A stretch of DNA of 64,000 nucleotides, taken from positions 492,501 to 556,500 of the forward strand of contig CANNFA010000002.1 of assembly GCA_947503765.1 (NCBI GenBank), given 5' to 3'. The notes beneath the pieces are model-generated. The model saw only the letters and a list, made by a program, of their open reading frames with translations, did not search any database and was not told where the DNA came from. Shown here one piece after another: positions 47,301-56,282 of this stretch (position 1 is its first letter; each line of letters starts with the position of its first letter). The position numbers were made by a program, and so were the translations under genes. The DNA comes from an uncultured Paracoccaceae bacterium (GTDB lineage: Bacteria > Pseudomonadota > Alphaproteobacteria > Rhodobacterales > Rhodobacteraceae).

Positions 47301-48038
47301 ATGACTGATCCGCTCGTGCTGATCCCCGGCATGATGGCCGACGCTCGCGGGTTCCTTCCGCAGATTGTCGAGTTGAGCTGGGAGACGTCGATCCACGTCG
47401 CGCCGCCGCTGCATGGCGACAGTGTCGAGGTCATGGCGCAGGGCGTGCTGGACGGCGCGCCGAAATCCTTTGCGCTGTGCGGGCACGGGCTGGGCGGGAT
47501 CGTGGCGCTGGAAATCCTGCGCCGTGCACCGGACCGCGTCACCCGGCTGGCACTGATGGACACGTCCTGCCAGTCCGAACTGCCGCAGCTTGCCGCCACC
47601 CGCGAGTCGCGGATCGTCGCGGCGCGGGCCGGGCGGCTGGAGCAGGCGATGCAGGACGAGCTGAAGCGCGAGCACCTGGCGCCCGGCGCGGCGGGTGACG
47701 GCATTTTCGAGGTGATGCACGAAATGGCGCTGGAGCTGGGCGCGGACGTGTTCCTGCGGCAGTCCCGCGCCTTGCAGAAACGCCCCGACCAGCAGGCGAC
47801 CTTGCGCAAGGCCCGCACACCCACGCTGATCCTGTGCGGCGAGGACGACACCCTGTTCCCGGTGCGGCGGCATGAATTCATGGCGCACCTGATGCCGATG
47901 GCCAAGCTGGAAATCGTCGCCGGCGCCGGGCACCTGCCGGCGCTGGAGAACCCTAATGCCGTGTCGGCGATCCTGCGGAACTGGCTTTCCTGGCCGGTGA
48001 CCGGCGCGCGCGGCTCTTCGCCGCCTTCCTGGGGCTAG
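47301..48038 (+). CDS. Alpha/beta hydrolase-fold protein lacking the nucleophile serine
   Basis: A 245-residue alpha/beta hydrolase fold starting DPLVLIPGMMADARGF. At the nucleophile elbow, where GxSxG is expected, it reads C60-G-H-G63-L-G-G, so glycine replaces serine. The acid (LILCGEDDTLFPVRR) and histidine (VAGAGHLPALE) are still present. It is either inactive, a binding or regulatory protein, or uses another residue. Its 3' end overlaps the end of phaZ by 86 bases on the opposite strand. Proximity to the pha genes suggests, but does not prove, a link to acyl esters. Confidence 0.8.
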   Translation: MTDPLVLIPGMMADARGFLPQIVELSWETSIHVAPPLHGDSVEVMAQGVLDGAPKSFALCGHGLGGIVALEILRRAPDRVTRLALMDTSCQSELPQLAATRESRIVAARAGRLEQAMQDELKREHLAPGAAGDGIFEVMHEMALELGADVFLRQSRALQKRPDQQATLRKARTPTLILCGEDDTLFPVRRHEFMAHLMPMAKLEIVAGAGHLPALENPNAVSAILRNWLSWPVTGARGSSPPSWG

Positions 48039-49308
48039 GCTCGGACGCGGCGCCGTTCGCGGACGGCTTGCCGGCGGCGCGGGAATGCGCGTCGATGAAA
48101 TCCAGCACCAGCGGCCGGATGTTGTTGCGCCAGGATTTGCCGGCGAAGATGCCGTAATGGCCTGCCCCCGGCTCCAGATGCGCGGCCTTCATGTCGTCGG
48201 GCAGGTTCGGCATCAGGTCGAGCGCGGCCAGGCACTGCCCCGGCGCGCTGATATCGTCCTTCTCGCCCTCGACGATCTTCACGGCGACATCGGTGATCCG
48301 GGCGATATCCACCGGCAGCCCGTCAAGGCTGAAGGCATTGCGCGCGATTTCCCGCGTCTTGAAGACGCGCTCGACCGTCGAAAGGTAGAATTCGGCGGTC
48401 ATGTCCATGACGGCGAGATATTCGTCGTAGAATCGGTTATGCTTGTCTTGATCGCTCGCCTCGTTCTTGGCGGCGCGCAGGATCTGGTTGAAGAAGGCAT
48501 TGCCATGACGCTCGCCGTTCATCGACATGAACCCCGCCAGCTGCATCATGCCCGGATAGACCAACCGGCCGACACCCGCATGGTTCAGCCCGACATGCTG
48601 GATCGACAGCCATTCGAGCTGCCCCATGGTCACGCGGCGGCCGAAATCGGTGACATCGGTCGCGGCGGCGTCCGGGTCGACCGGCCCGCCGATCAGCGTC
48701 AGGCTGCGCGGCTGTGCCTCGGGCGCGTGTTCGGCCAGATAGGCGGTCGCGGCGAGCGCGAGGGGCGCGGGCTGGCACACGGCGATGACATGGGTGTCGC
48801 GGCCCATCGCCACCATGAATTCGGCAAGATACCTCGTGTAATCCTCGATATCGAACTTGCCCAGGCTGACCGGGATGTCGCGGGCGTTGTGCCAGTCGGT
48901 GATGTACACCTCGCAATCGGGCAGCAGGCTGATCACGGTGGAGCGCAGCAGCGTCGCGTAATGGCCCGACATCGGCGCCACCAGCAGCACGCGGCGCGGG
49001 CGCGGTGCGCGGCCCTGCGCGTTGAAGTGGATCAGGTTGCCGAACGGGCGTTCGACCAGCGTCTGGATCTCGACGACATGGTCGCGCCCGTCCTCGCCCA
49101 CGACAGAGCTGATGCCCCAGTCGGGCTTTGCCACCATCCGGTTGAAGGCACGTTCGGTCACCTGTCCCCAGGCGCGAATGACCTGGAAAAGCGGCGACGG
49201 GACCATGCCCGTCATCGGGTAGGATCCAAGGGCGGACGCGGTGGCGCCAAGCCACTCGTTGGTGTTCCTGACGGATTCCATCAGGTCGTATGTGGCCAGA
49301 TAACGCAT
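47953..49308 (-). CDS. phaZ: Intracellular polyhydroxyalkanoate depolymerase
   Basis: Breaks down intracellular PHB granules. The 451-residue product has the family N-terminus MRYLATYDLMESVRNTNEWL and the catalytic cysteine C178 in AVCQPAPLALAA, the hallmark of cytoplasmic depolymerases; EPGAGHYGIFAGKSWRNNI holds the histidine. The last 35 residues are basic and Ser/Ala rich. It diverges from phaC across 103 bases, so synthesis and breakdown share a control region. Confidence 0.93.
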   Translation of the reverse strand: MRYLATYDLMESVRNTNEWLGATASALGSYPMTGMVPSPLFQVIRAWGQVTERAFNRMVAKPDWGISSVVGEDGRDHVVEIQTLVERPFGNLIHFNAQGRAPRPRRVLLVAPMSGHYATLLRSTVISLLPDCEVYITDWHNARDIPVSLGKFDIEDYTRYLAEFMVAMGRDTHVIAVCQPAPLALAATAYLAEHAPEAQPRSLTLIGGPVDPDAAATDVTDFGRRVTMGQLEWLSIQHVGLNHAGVGRLVYPGMMQLAGFMSMNGERHGNAFFNQILRAAKNEASDQDKHNRFYDEYLAVMDMTAEFYLSTVERVFKTREIARNAFSLDGLPVDIARITDVAVKIVEGEKDDISAPGQCLAALDLMPNLPDDMKAAHLEPGAGHYGIFAGKSWRNNIRPLVLDFIDAHSRAAGKPSANGAASEPSPRKAAKSRARRSPARKASSAGSPTRH

Positions 49309-49411
49309 GAATTCAGAACCTCGGGCTTGCCGGCATTGACCTTACGTCGCCTTCCCTCCGCTCCCCGGAAAGGCTATATGCTGCGGGTGCAAAGTATACG
49401 AAAGTGTTGAA

Positions 49412-51238
49412 ATGGCAACCGATGAAAGCGATTCCGGCCGCAATCTGGAGCTTCTGAACGCGAATCTCGCGCGGATGGAGGAGTTGTCGCAACGTCTTGT
49501 CGCGGCCCTTGCGAACAAGCCGCCCGAGCGGACCGGCCTGCAGGGCCCGGGGCACGATCTTTATCTGCGCGCGGCGTCGGCGTGGATGGCGGACATGATG
49601 ACCAACCCGGCGAAACTGATGGAGCAGCAGGTCAGCTACTGGGGCAAGACGCTTCAGCATTATGCCGAGGCGCAGCAGGCCCTGGCCCAGGGCAAGCCGC
49701 TGGAGGAAGACGGCGCCGCGCCCCGCGACCGGCGCTTTGCCGATCCGCTTTGGCAGACGCATCCCTATTTCAACTTTCTCAAGCAGCAGTACATGCTCAA
49801 TTCCGAGGCGATGCAGCAGGCGGTGTCCGGGCTGGAGGGTCTTGACGAGGTCGAGCGCCAGCGGATCGATTTTTTCAGCCGCCAGATCGTCGATCTGTTC
49901 AGCCCGACCAATTTCCTGGGCACCAACCCCGAGGCGCTGGCGAAGGCGGTCGAGACCAACGGCCAGAGCCTGGTGGACGGGCTGGAAAACCTGGTGCGCG
50001 ACATCGAGGCCAGCGACGGGTCGCTGAATGTCACGCTGGCCGACAAGGATGCCTTCAAGGTCGGAGGCAACATCGCCACCGCACCCGGCAAGGTCGTGTT
50101 CCGCAACCGCATGTTCGAGCTGATCCAGTACAGCCCCACCACGGAAACGGTGCACGAGACGCCGCTGCTGATCTTTCCGCCCTGGATCAACAAGTACTAC
50201 ATCATGGATCTGAAGCCGCAGAATTCGCTGATCCGCTGGATCGTCGATCAGGGCTACACGCTGTTCATCGTCAGCTGGATCAACCCGGATGCAAGCTACC
50301 GCGATACCGGGATCGACACCTATATCGAGGACGGGTTCCTGACCGCCATCGAAGAGGTCAAGGCGATCACGGCGCAGGACCGGATCAACGTGGTCGGCTA
50401 TTGCATCGCCGGCACGACGCTGTCGCTGGTGCTGGCGCTGCTGCACAAGCGGAAGAACAAGTCGATCAAGTCGGCCACCTTCTTTACCGCGCTGACCGAT
50501 TTCGCCGACCAAGGCGAATTCACGCCGTTCCTGACCGATGATTTCGTGGACGCGCTGGAGGCGGAGATGGATGAAAAGGGCTATCTGTCCTCGTTCATCA
50601 TGGCGCGCACCTTTTCCTACCTGCGCTCGCGCGATCTGGTCTATCAGCCCGCGATCCGCAGCTACATGATGGGCGAGGCGCCGCCGGCCTTCGATCTACT
50701 GTACTGGAACGGCGACGGGGCGAACCTGCCGGCGCGGATGTGCACCGAATATCTGCGCTGGCTGTGCCAGCAGAACCGCTTTGCGAAGGACGGGCTGTCG
50801 CTGATGGGCGAGACGCTGGAGCTCAAGGACGTGCGCGTGCCGCTGTTCTCGGTGTCCTGCCAGACAGACCATATCGCGGCCTGGCCCTCGTGCTATAACG
50901 GTGTGCGGCAGATGGGCAGCCGGTCCAAGACCTTCGTGGTTTCGGAATCGGGCCATATCGCCGGGATCATCAACCCGCCGTCCAAGAAGAAATACGGCCA
51001 TTACATCAATGCCGACACCAAGCCGGAACCGGCCGCGTGGCTGGAAGGCGCCGAATTCCACGGGGGGTCGTGGTGGCCGCGCTGGGAGGAATGGCTGTCG
51101 CCGCGCTCGGGCAAGCAGGTTGCGGCCCGCGCGCCGGGCGGCCCGGACCATCCGGCGCTGTGCGATGCGCCGGGCACCTATGTCACGGCGATCCCGGAAA
51201 TGGATCGGGCTGCCGACAAGGGCACTGCCGAAGGGTGA
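49412..51238 (+). CDS. phaC: Class I polyhydroxyalkanoate synthase
   Basis: Polymerises 3-hydroxyacyl-CoA into polyester on granules. The 608-residue product has an N-terminal helical region and an alpha/beta hydrolase core with the cysteine box GYCIAGTT (C331), acid D486 in CQTDHIAAW and H515 in ESGHIAGI. FPPWINKYYIMDL and the YWNGDGANLPARM region are standard for class I. The ATG at 49412 follows GAAAGTGTTGAA, a weak site. It is followed by the phasin and PhaR genes. Confidence 0.95.
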   Translation: MATDESDSGRNLELLNANLARMEELSQRLVAALANKPPERTGLQGPGHDLYLRAASAWMADMMTNPAKLMEQQVSYWGKTLQHYAEAQQALAQGKPLEEDGAAPRDRRFADPLWQTHPYFNFLKQQYMLNSEAMQQAVSGLEGLDEVERQRIDFFSRQIVDLFSPTNFLGTNPEALAKAVETNGQSLVDGLENLVRDIEASDGSLNVTLADKDAFKVGGNIATAPGKVVFRNRMFELIQYSPTTETVHETPLLIFPPWINKYYIMDLKPQNSLIRWIVDQGYTLFIVSWINPDASYRDTGIDTYIEDGFLTAIEEVKAITAQDRINVVGYCIAGTTLSLVLALLHKRKNKSIKSATFFTALTDFADQGEFTPFLTDDFVDALEAEMDEKGYLSSFIMARTFSYLRSRDLVYQPAIRSYMMGEAPPAFDLLYWNGDGANLPARMCTEYLRWLCQQNRFAKDGLSLMGETLELKDVRVPLFSVSCQTDHIAAWPSCYNGVRQMGSRSKTFVVSESGHIAGIINPPSKKKYGHYINADTKPEPAAWLEGAEFHGGSWWPRWEEWLSPRSGKQVAARAPGGPDHPALCDAPGTYVTAIPEMDRAADKGTAEG

Positions 51239-51417
51239 TCCCGGCGCGCGCGCAGGGGCTTGCGCGCGCCCGGCTTCGTCTCCTTCGGAATGCGCTGCGA
51301 TGCAGCCATTTCGCGCCAAGGGAATCAGCCTGCGCGCGTTTTTTCATTCCCGGAAAGGCGGCCCGCTTGTGCCGGGTGCCCGCAAAGGCTTGATTTCAAG
51401 GAAAAACGCAAGTTTTT

Positions 51418-51457
51418 CTGCACTGCAGCAAATAATCCTTGAAATGCTGCGGCGCAG
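51418..51457 (+). promoter_or_regulatory. Two PhaR-type operator boxes upstream of the phasin gene
   Basis: CTGCACTGCAG at 51418-51428 and CTGCGGCGCAG at 51447-51457 each match CTGC-N3-GCAG, the pattern I know for Paracoccus PhaR. They lie 29 bases apart and 66-106 bases before the phasin ATG. PhaR is thought to leave the DNA when it binds polymer granules, allowing phasin synthesis. Confidence 0.75.
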
Positions 51458-51523
51458 CGTCCATATTCATTGTGCAGACGCAGAAATTCCAGGCCGAAAG
51501 GCCCGACCGAAGGAGAGATTGAT

Positions 51524-51979
51524 ATGGCTACCAAGACCACCGACTACACCAAGGTGATGAAAGACATGATGGGCGCGTTCCCGGTCGACATGACCGCGAT
51601 GCAGGACGTGTTCAAGACCCAGGCGACCCTGTCGGACAAGCTGTCCAAGGTTGCGCTGGAAGCTGCCGACAAGTCGACCGAGATTTCCACCAAGTGGACC
51701 CGCGACACCCTGTCGAAGCTGTCGAACATCACCGCCGCCAAGGACGACCCGGCGGACTACACCAAGGCGATGACCGATTTCGCGTCGGTTCAGGCCGAGA
51801 TGTCGGCCGAGACCATGGCCGCCTTCGCCGAAGTCGCCAAGAAGGTGCAGATGGAAACCGTCGAGCTGATGCTGGCGGCCGGCAAGGACATGTCCGAAGA
51901 CGCGACCTCGGTCATGAAGAAGGCCACCGCCGACATGACCGCCGCCGCCAAGAAGGCCGGCACCGTCGCCGCCAAGTAA
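51524..51979 (+). CDS. phaP: Phasin
   Basis: A 151-residue, alanine-, lysine- and threonine-rich, wholly helical granule coat protein. It has the phasin-type amphipathic pattern (FPVDMTAMQDVFKTQATLSDKL, then AFAEVAKKVQMETVELMLAAG) and a C-terminal AAAKKAGTVAAK tail. The ATG follows AAGGAGAGATTGAT, a strong site, as expected for an abundant protein. It lies between phaC and phaR, with operators upstream and a terminator downstream. Confidence 0.9.
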   Translation: MATKTTDYTKVMKDMMGAFPVDMTAMQDVFKTQATLSDKLSKVALEAADKSTEISTKWTRDTLSKLSNITAAKDDPADYTKAMTDFASVQAEMSAETMAAFAEVAKKVQMETVELMLAAGKDMSEDATSVMKKATADMTAAAKKAGTVAAK

Positions 51980-52035
51980 GCGGACCATCGGACAGATTGC
52001 GCGCGCCGGGCTCCTCCCTGCCGGCACGCGAAACT

Positions 52036-52065
52036 GGGCGGGCATCATGCCCGCCCTTTTATTTT
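52036..52065 (+). terminator. Terminator of the phasin gene
   Basis: GGGCGGGC at 52036-52043 pairs with GCCCGCCC at 52049-52056 around ATCAT, followed by TTTTATTTT. Confidence 0.9.
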
Positions 52066-52117
52066 GCGCCGCGACCTCCTAGAGTTTTGCTGCACCGCCA
52101 AAACGGAGGGGATCGCT

Positions 52118-52681
52118 TTGGCCGATAAAGATGCACCGCTGCTGATCAAGCGCTATGCCAGCCGGCGGCTCTACAATACCGAGACCAGCGATTACGTGAC
52201 GCTCGACGATATCGCGACGTTCATCCGCGACGGGCGCGAGGTGCAGATCATCGACCTGAAGACCGGCGACGACCTGACCCGCCAGTATCTGCTTCAGATC
52301 ATTGCCGATCACGAAAGCAGCGGCGAGAGCGTCCTGCCGGTCAACGTGCTGACCGACCTCGTGCGCAGCTACACGACCGGCGTGCAGTCGGTGGTGCCGC
52401 AGTTCCTGCAGATGTCGTTCGAGATGCTTCAGGACGGGCAGTCCAAGATGATGGAGAACCTGTCCAACCCGATGAGCGCGATGCCCGGCTTCGATGCGAT
52501 GCAGGCGCAGCAAAAGGCGTTCCTGCAGGCGATGACCGGCGGCTGGCCCCAGGGCAAGGCACCGGGGCAGAAAGCTGGGAAAACGCCCGAGGCCGGCGCC
52601 GAGGGCGAGAGCGGCGCCGATCTTGACGAGATCCGCAAGCAGCTGGCCGAGCTTCAGGCCCGCCTGTCGAAAATGAGCTGA
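52118..52681 (+). CDS. phaR: PHA synthesis repressor PhaR
   Basis: A 187-residue regulator that binds both DNA and polyester granules. The N-terminal domain is highly typical (PLLIKRYASRRLYNTETSDYV, then REVQIIDLKTGDDLTRQYL, about residues 7-65), followed by the PHB-accumulation region (LPVNVLTDLVRSYT) and a variable Gln/Ala/Gly tail with a terminal coiled-coil (LDEIRKQLAELQARL). The likely start is TTG at 52118, since GGAGG lies at 52105-52109 and the conserved domain begins soon after; no ATG fits. A TTG start may keep its level low. Confidence 0.92.
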   Translation: MADKDAPLLIKRYASRRLYNTETSDYVTLDDIATFIRDGREVQIIDLKTGDDLTRQYLLQIIADHESSGESVLPVNVLTDLVRSYTTGVQSVVPQFLQMSFEMLQDGQSKMMENLSNPMSAMPGFDAMQAQQKAFLQAMTGGWPQGKAPGQKAGKTPEAGAEGESGADLDEIRKQLAELQARLSKMS

Positions 52682-52820
52682 CGCATGCGGGCTTCGGCAG
52701 CAGTCACGCCTCGGCCCGCGCGCGGTATCGCGGCAGCCGGGCAAACGCGGCCCCGGACCGGAGGGCGGCAAACGTGACCCCGATCGACTGCGACACGCCA
52801 TAGACATTCAGGCGGACACG

Positions 52821-53294
52821 ATGAGCGACACCGTTCTTGCAGTCGCGGCGCCGTCGCCGGTGCGCCGGTGGATCGCCGTATCCATGCTGATCGCGCTGGG
52901 CGCGCTGGTCGTGTGGCTGGCAGCCACGGCACCGACGATGGCCACGGGCGCGCGTATCGGCCTGTTCGGCGCCGGCGCGCTGGCCTTCTACATGGCAGAG
53001 CGGATGCGCCGGGCGACGGAAACCTGGATCGAACTGACCGGCAGCGAGCTGCGCGACGGCAGGGGCCGGGTGCTGTGCGGGATCGGCGACATTGCCGGGA
53101 TCGACCGCGGGGCGTTCGCGTTCAAGCCGTCGAACGGGTTCACCGTGCGGCTGAAGCACACCGCCGGGGCGCGGGCCTGGCAGCCGGGGATGTGGTGGCG
53201 AATCGGTCCGCGGATCGGCGTGGGCGGGGTGATACCGGCGGCGCAGACCAAATACATGGCCGACGTGATCGCGCTGCGCCTGCGCGGCGGGTGA
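52821..53294 (+). CDS. Hypothetical membrane protein, PH-like cytosolic domain
   Basis: A 157-residue protein with two adjacent membrane helices (about 15-36 and 44-60) and a soluble C-terminal part of about 90 residues rich in beta strands (TWIELTGSELRDGRGRVLCGI, FTVRLKHTAG). This layout resembles small bacterial membrane proteins with a pleckstrin-like domain, but the match is only of shape. No operon partner is evident. It converges on the tadE genes. Confidence 0.68.
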   Translation: MSDTVLAVAAPSPVRRWIAVSMLIALGALVVWLAATAPTMATGARIGLFGAGALAFYMAERMRRATETWIELTGSELRDGRGRVLCGIGDIAGIDRGAFAFKPSNGFTVRLKHTAGARAWQPGMWWRIGPRIGVGGVIPAAQTKYMADVIALRLRGG

Positions 53295-53339
53295 CGCACC
53301 GGGCGCGCCGCCATAGCTGCGCGCGCCGCAAGCTGTCTG

Positions 53340-53921
53340 TCAGCAGCTTTCCCAGCACAGTTGCGGGCCGAAACGGGGACGGCTGACGACGAGATGCTCG
53401 AAATAATACGGCTCAACCCCGGTGAACTTGAAGATCGGGATGAAGCCAGACCATGTCTCGACGACGATGTTGACATCGCCGTGATCCATGATCGGGATCT
53501 GCGGCTCGAGATCCGAAAGGGTCTGATCGGTGTAGGGCTTGATCGTGGCGCCGTCTCCGCCGTCCACCTGCGACCAGACGAGTTCGTATTCGTCGTCGTT
53601 CGGGTTGTCCTTGTCGTTGATGTTGAACGTCACCACGGTGACCCGCAGGATCGTGTCGTAATCCGACCGGGTCAGCAGGCGCAGGATCTTGTTGAGCCCT
53701 TCCAGGTAATCGGTGTCGAGCATGTTCGTCTCGCGCGACAGCATGTCGGCCACGGTGTAGGAGGCGCGCACGTTGATGTTCTGCGTGCGGAATGCATCGA
53801 AAAAGGTGTAGATCCCGACATAGCTGAACATCAGCAGCGGAAAGATCATGGCCGTTTCGACCGACAGGGTGCCGCGCTCATGGCGCCGGAACCGCAAAAG
53901 GCGTGTGAGGAACCGTTTCAT
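53340..53921 (-). CDS. TadE-like pilus assembly protein (second)
   Basis: A 193-residue protein with a basic N-terminus (MKRFLTRLLRFRRHE), then RGTLSVETAMIFPLLMFSYVG, the TadE/TadF membrane segment with its conserved SVExA glutamate. The rest is periplasmic and beta-rich, ending in a C-terminal CWESC pair. TadE and TadF are pseudopilins processed like Flp. It is third in the tadG-tadE-tadE run, with one base between it and the preceding gene. Confidence 0.82.
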   Translation of the reverse strand: MKRFLTRLLRFRRHERGTLSVETAMIFPLLMFSYVGIYTFFDAFRTQNINVRASYTVADMLSRETNMLDTDYLEGLNKILRLLTRSDYDTILRVTVVTFNINDKDNPNDDEYELVWSQVDGGDGATIKPYTDQTLSDLEPQIPIMDHGDVNIVVETWSGFIPIFKFTGVEPYYFEHLVVSRPRFGPQLCWESC

Positions 53922-53922
53922 G

Positions 53923-54456
53923 TCAAGGCTCGTTCACGAAGGCCGACATGGCGACAAGCGCATAGTCGGACGAGTTGACCTTGGGCAACCGCATGCCCAG
54001 CCCGGTGACCGGCACCATCGGCTCGAACACCGCGCAGACCGTCACCAGCATCAGCGCGTTGAGCCCGCCGCCGGTGAAGTTGATGACCGGCTTGATATTC
54101 TCGTCGCGGTCGATGCACTGCACCTGTCCGGTCCGGTAGGTCCAGTCCGTGGTGCTGACGTTTTCCAGTTCGACATGCAGCGCGTTGCTGCAATCGGGGA
54201 TCACGCCCGCATAGTTGCAGATCGCGCTGACCAGCTCGGCATGGGTCGGCGTCGGATCGGTTCCCAGCCGCAGATCGCGCACCGCCAGGTCAAGCCCGCG
54301 CTCCAGCATCGCGTAGCGGGTGTTGATCAGCCCCGCCTCGTAGGCCGATCCGAACAGCGCGATATAGAGCGGGAACAGGATCACGAACTCGACCGACGAC
54401 ACGCCGTCCTCGCGCCGCCTGAACCGCGACAGGTGTTTGATCGCGCGCCGGATCAT
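53923..54456 (-). CDS. TadE-like pilus assembly protein (first)
   Basis: A 177-residue protein with the TadE pattern: FRRREDGVSSVEFVILFPLYIALFG, with glycine, then SVE, at the membrane segment, and a periplasmic domain with cysteines (SAICNYAGVIPDCSN). The ATG at 54456 overlaps the tadG stop by four bases; the open frame upstream is antisense noise. It likely acts with TadG in assembling or anchoring a Flp-type pilus or a related cell-surface complex. Confidence 0.85.
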   Translation of the reverse strand: MIRRAIKHLSRFRRREDGVSSVEFVILFPLYIALFGSAYEAGLINTRYAMLERGLDLAVRDLRLGTDPTPTHAELVSAICNYAGVIPDCSNALHVELENVSTTDWTYRTGQVQCIDRDENIKPVINFTGGGLNALMLVTVCAVFEPMVPVTGLGMRLPKVNSSDYALVAMSAFVNEP

Positions 54457-56282
54457 TTGATCAGCCTCAGCCGGTTGATGTCGGCCGCGATGGCCGAGAA
54501 TGCCTGGCTGATCTGGGTGCCTTCGACGTCGAAATAGTGCGAATAGGTGGTGGCGCAATCCTTGAGCAGGGTGCGCGAGGTGCTGCCGATATCCTTCACC
54601 TCGAACCCGACGACGTAGATCAGCACGCCTGCATTCTTGGCAGCCGAGCAGATCGCCGCAGTCCGCGAATTCTTGGTGCCGCTGTTGATCCTCGTGACGG
54701 CATCCTCGATGGCGTTACGCACGGTGTTCATCCCGCCCATGTTGGCTAGGTATTTATCGGTGAAGAATTCCACCGGCACTTCGGCCCACAGCTCGTCCCA
54801 GGTCATCCGCGTCGCAGAATCGTCGCCATAGGGCCGGAACCGGTGGCCGGGGCTGACGCCGTCGCTGGAATAGTCGTTGGCCAGGTACCAGTTGTCCTCC
54901 TCGACCTCGACGTCGACGGTGACGGTGATCGTCTCATATTCGAAACACCAGCCCCAGAACGAACGGATGCACTTGTCGGTGGTGATCGTCTGGGTCTGGG
55001 TTTCGGTATGCGTGTCGCCATCCGGATTCGGCTCTCCGTCGCCGCCCCAGATCGAGAAATAGGGCCGGTTCTGGTTGTCATAGAAGACATAGACGAAGGA
55101 ATCGCCGGAGTGGTAGGGGTCGTCCATCTGGTAGTGGCTGGTATTCTCGCCGTCGGTCATCACCAGCATCACCTTGAGCCCGTCCGCCGCGTTGTAGGCG
55201 AGCGGCCGTTCGGCGAAATCGTTGTCGACCTTGTTCGCGGCGATCAGCCCGTCGACGACGGAATCGAAAGCCGGATCCAGCAGGGCCGCGCCCCATTTCA
55301 CGCCGATCTCCAGCGACGTGTTGCCACCGGCATTGAAACCGTCGATGAAGCTATCGAGCGCCGCGGTATCCTGCGAATAGGGCAGGATGTCGCGCCAGCT
55401 GTTGGTCGGGCAGGCGACGCTCCACAATCCGTGCGTCGTCTTCCAGTTGTCGTATTCATCGGTGCTCGGATCGAAATGCAGCGCCTGCCGGACGGCCGTG
55501 TCCGGCGACATGGCCGCCGACGCGAAGTCGCCGGTTGCGAAATCGAGGCAATAGGATTTCTCGTGGCTGACCGGCGAGCGGTTCAGCAGCGCCATCAGGT
55601 CGGGACCGGCGGACACCTGGTAGGAATAGGGCACGATCGACGTGGACACCGACCCGGCGTCGGAGTTCTTGTAGATCGAGGCGATGAAATCCTTGGCCGC
55701 CTTCTTGAGGTTCGTGAGCTTTCTGTTGCGGCTCATGGAGCCGGACACGTCGAGCACCATCGACACCTCGACATCGCCGATCGATTCCTCGGCGATCGAA
55801 CTGACACTGGTGCCCAGGTTTTCCACGCCGACCATGTTGAAGAAGTGGGTCGGCACGTTGATGGCGGAATTGACGGTGACGCGCTTGAAGTTCAGCTCTT
55901 TCTGGACGTCGATGTCGTCGAGGTCGATGAAGGATCCCAGCCCCGCCTTGGTGAAATAATCCTTGGCGATGGTCTTGCCGTCGATGTCCTGCGTCAGCGA
56001 GGCGGCGGTCAGGGCCGCGCCGTCGGCGGTGTTCTGCAGCTTGGTGCGTGCCGTCTCGAAGCGTTCGATGTCCAGCGAAATGCCGGTGACGAACAGCATC
56101 AGCACGAAGATCATCAGCGCGAAGATGAAGAATGCGCCGTCCTCGTCGCGCCGGAACTGGCCGAGCCGCACCCGCAAAGCGACGTGCGGCCGCGCGGCGG
56201 CGGCCGTTTCGTCCTTTCCGGTGCGCGGGGCGCGCGCGCCGGAACGCCTCAAGTCCCCCAAGATCGCAATACGCTTATCCAT
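54453..56282 (-). CDS. TadG-like protein with von Willebrand A domain
   Basis: A 609-residue protein. Residues 42-70 are the TadG/Flp-type helix (RRDEDGAFFIFALMIFVLML), followed by the TadG region with NTADGAALTAA. A vWA domain begins at 175 with the MIDAS motif D178-V-S-G-S182 and later the TDGEN loop (MVMTDGENTS), so a metal-dependent adhesion site is intact. A long insertion with Thr repeats (HTETQTQTITTDKC) and Cys pairs lies within it. The ATG at 56282 follows AAGGAG; a GTG one codon earlier is less likely. The tad ATPases and secretin are not in the window. Confidence 0.88.
   Translation of the reverse strand: MDKRIAILGDLRRSGARAPRTGKDETAAAARPHVALRVRLGQFRRDEDGAFFIFALMIFVLMLFVTGISLDIERFETARTKLQNTADGAALTAASLTQDIDGKTIAKDYFTKAGLGSFIDLDDIDVQKELNFKRVTVNSAINVPTHFFNMVGVENLGTSVSSIAEESIGDVEVSMVLDVSGSMSRNRKLTNLKKAAKDFIASIYKNSDAGSVSTSIVPYSYQVSAGPDLMALLNRSPVSHEKSYCLDFATGDFASAAMSPDTAVRQALHFDPSTDEYDNWKTTHGLWSVACPTNSWRDILPYSQDTAALDSFIDGFNAGGNTSLEIGVKWGAALLDPAFDSVVDGLIAANKVDNDFAERPLAYNAADGLKVMLVMTDGENTSHYQMDDPYHSGDSFVYVFYDNQNRPYFSIWGGDGEPNPDGDTHTETQTQTITTDKCIRSFWGWCFEYETITVTVDVEVEEDNWYLANDYSSDGVSPGHRFRPYGDDSATRMTWDELWAEVPVEFFTDKYLANMGGMNTVRNAIEDAVTRINSGTKNSRTAAICSAAKNAGVLIYVVGFEVKDIGSTSRTLLKDCATTYSHYFDVEGTQISQAFSAIAADINRLRLIK

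Noticed and set aside
49381-49391. CTGCGGGTGCA as a PhaR site before phaC
   Set aside because: Only one full arm matches; too weak to list as an operator without binding data.
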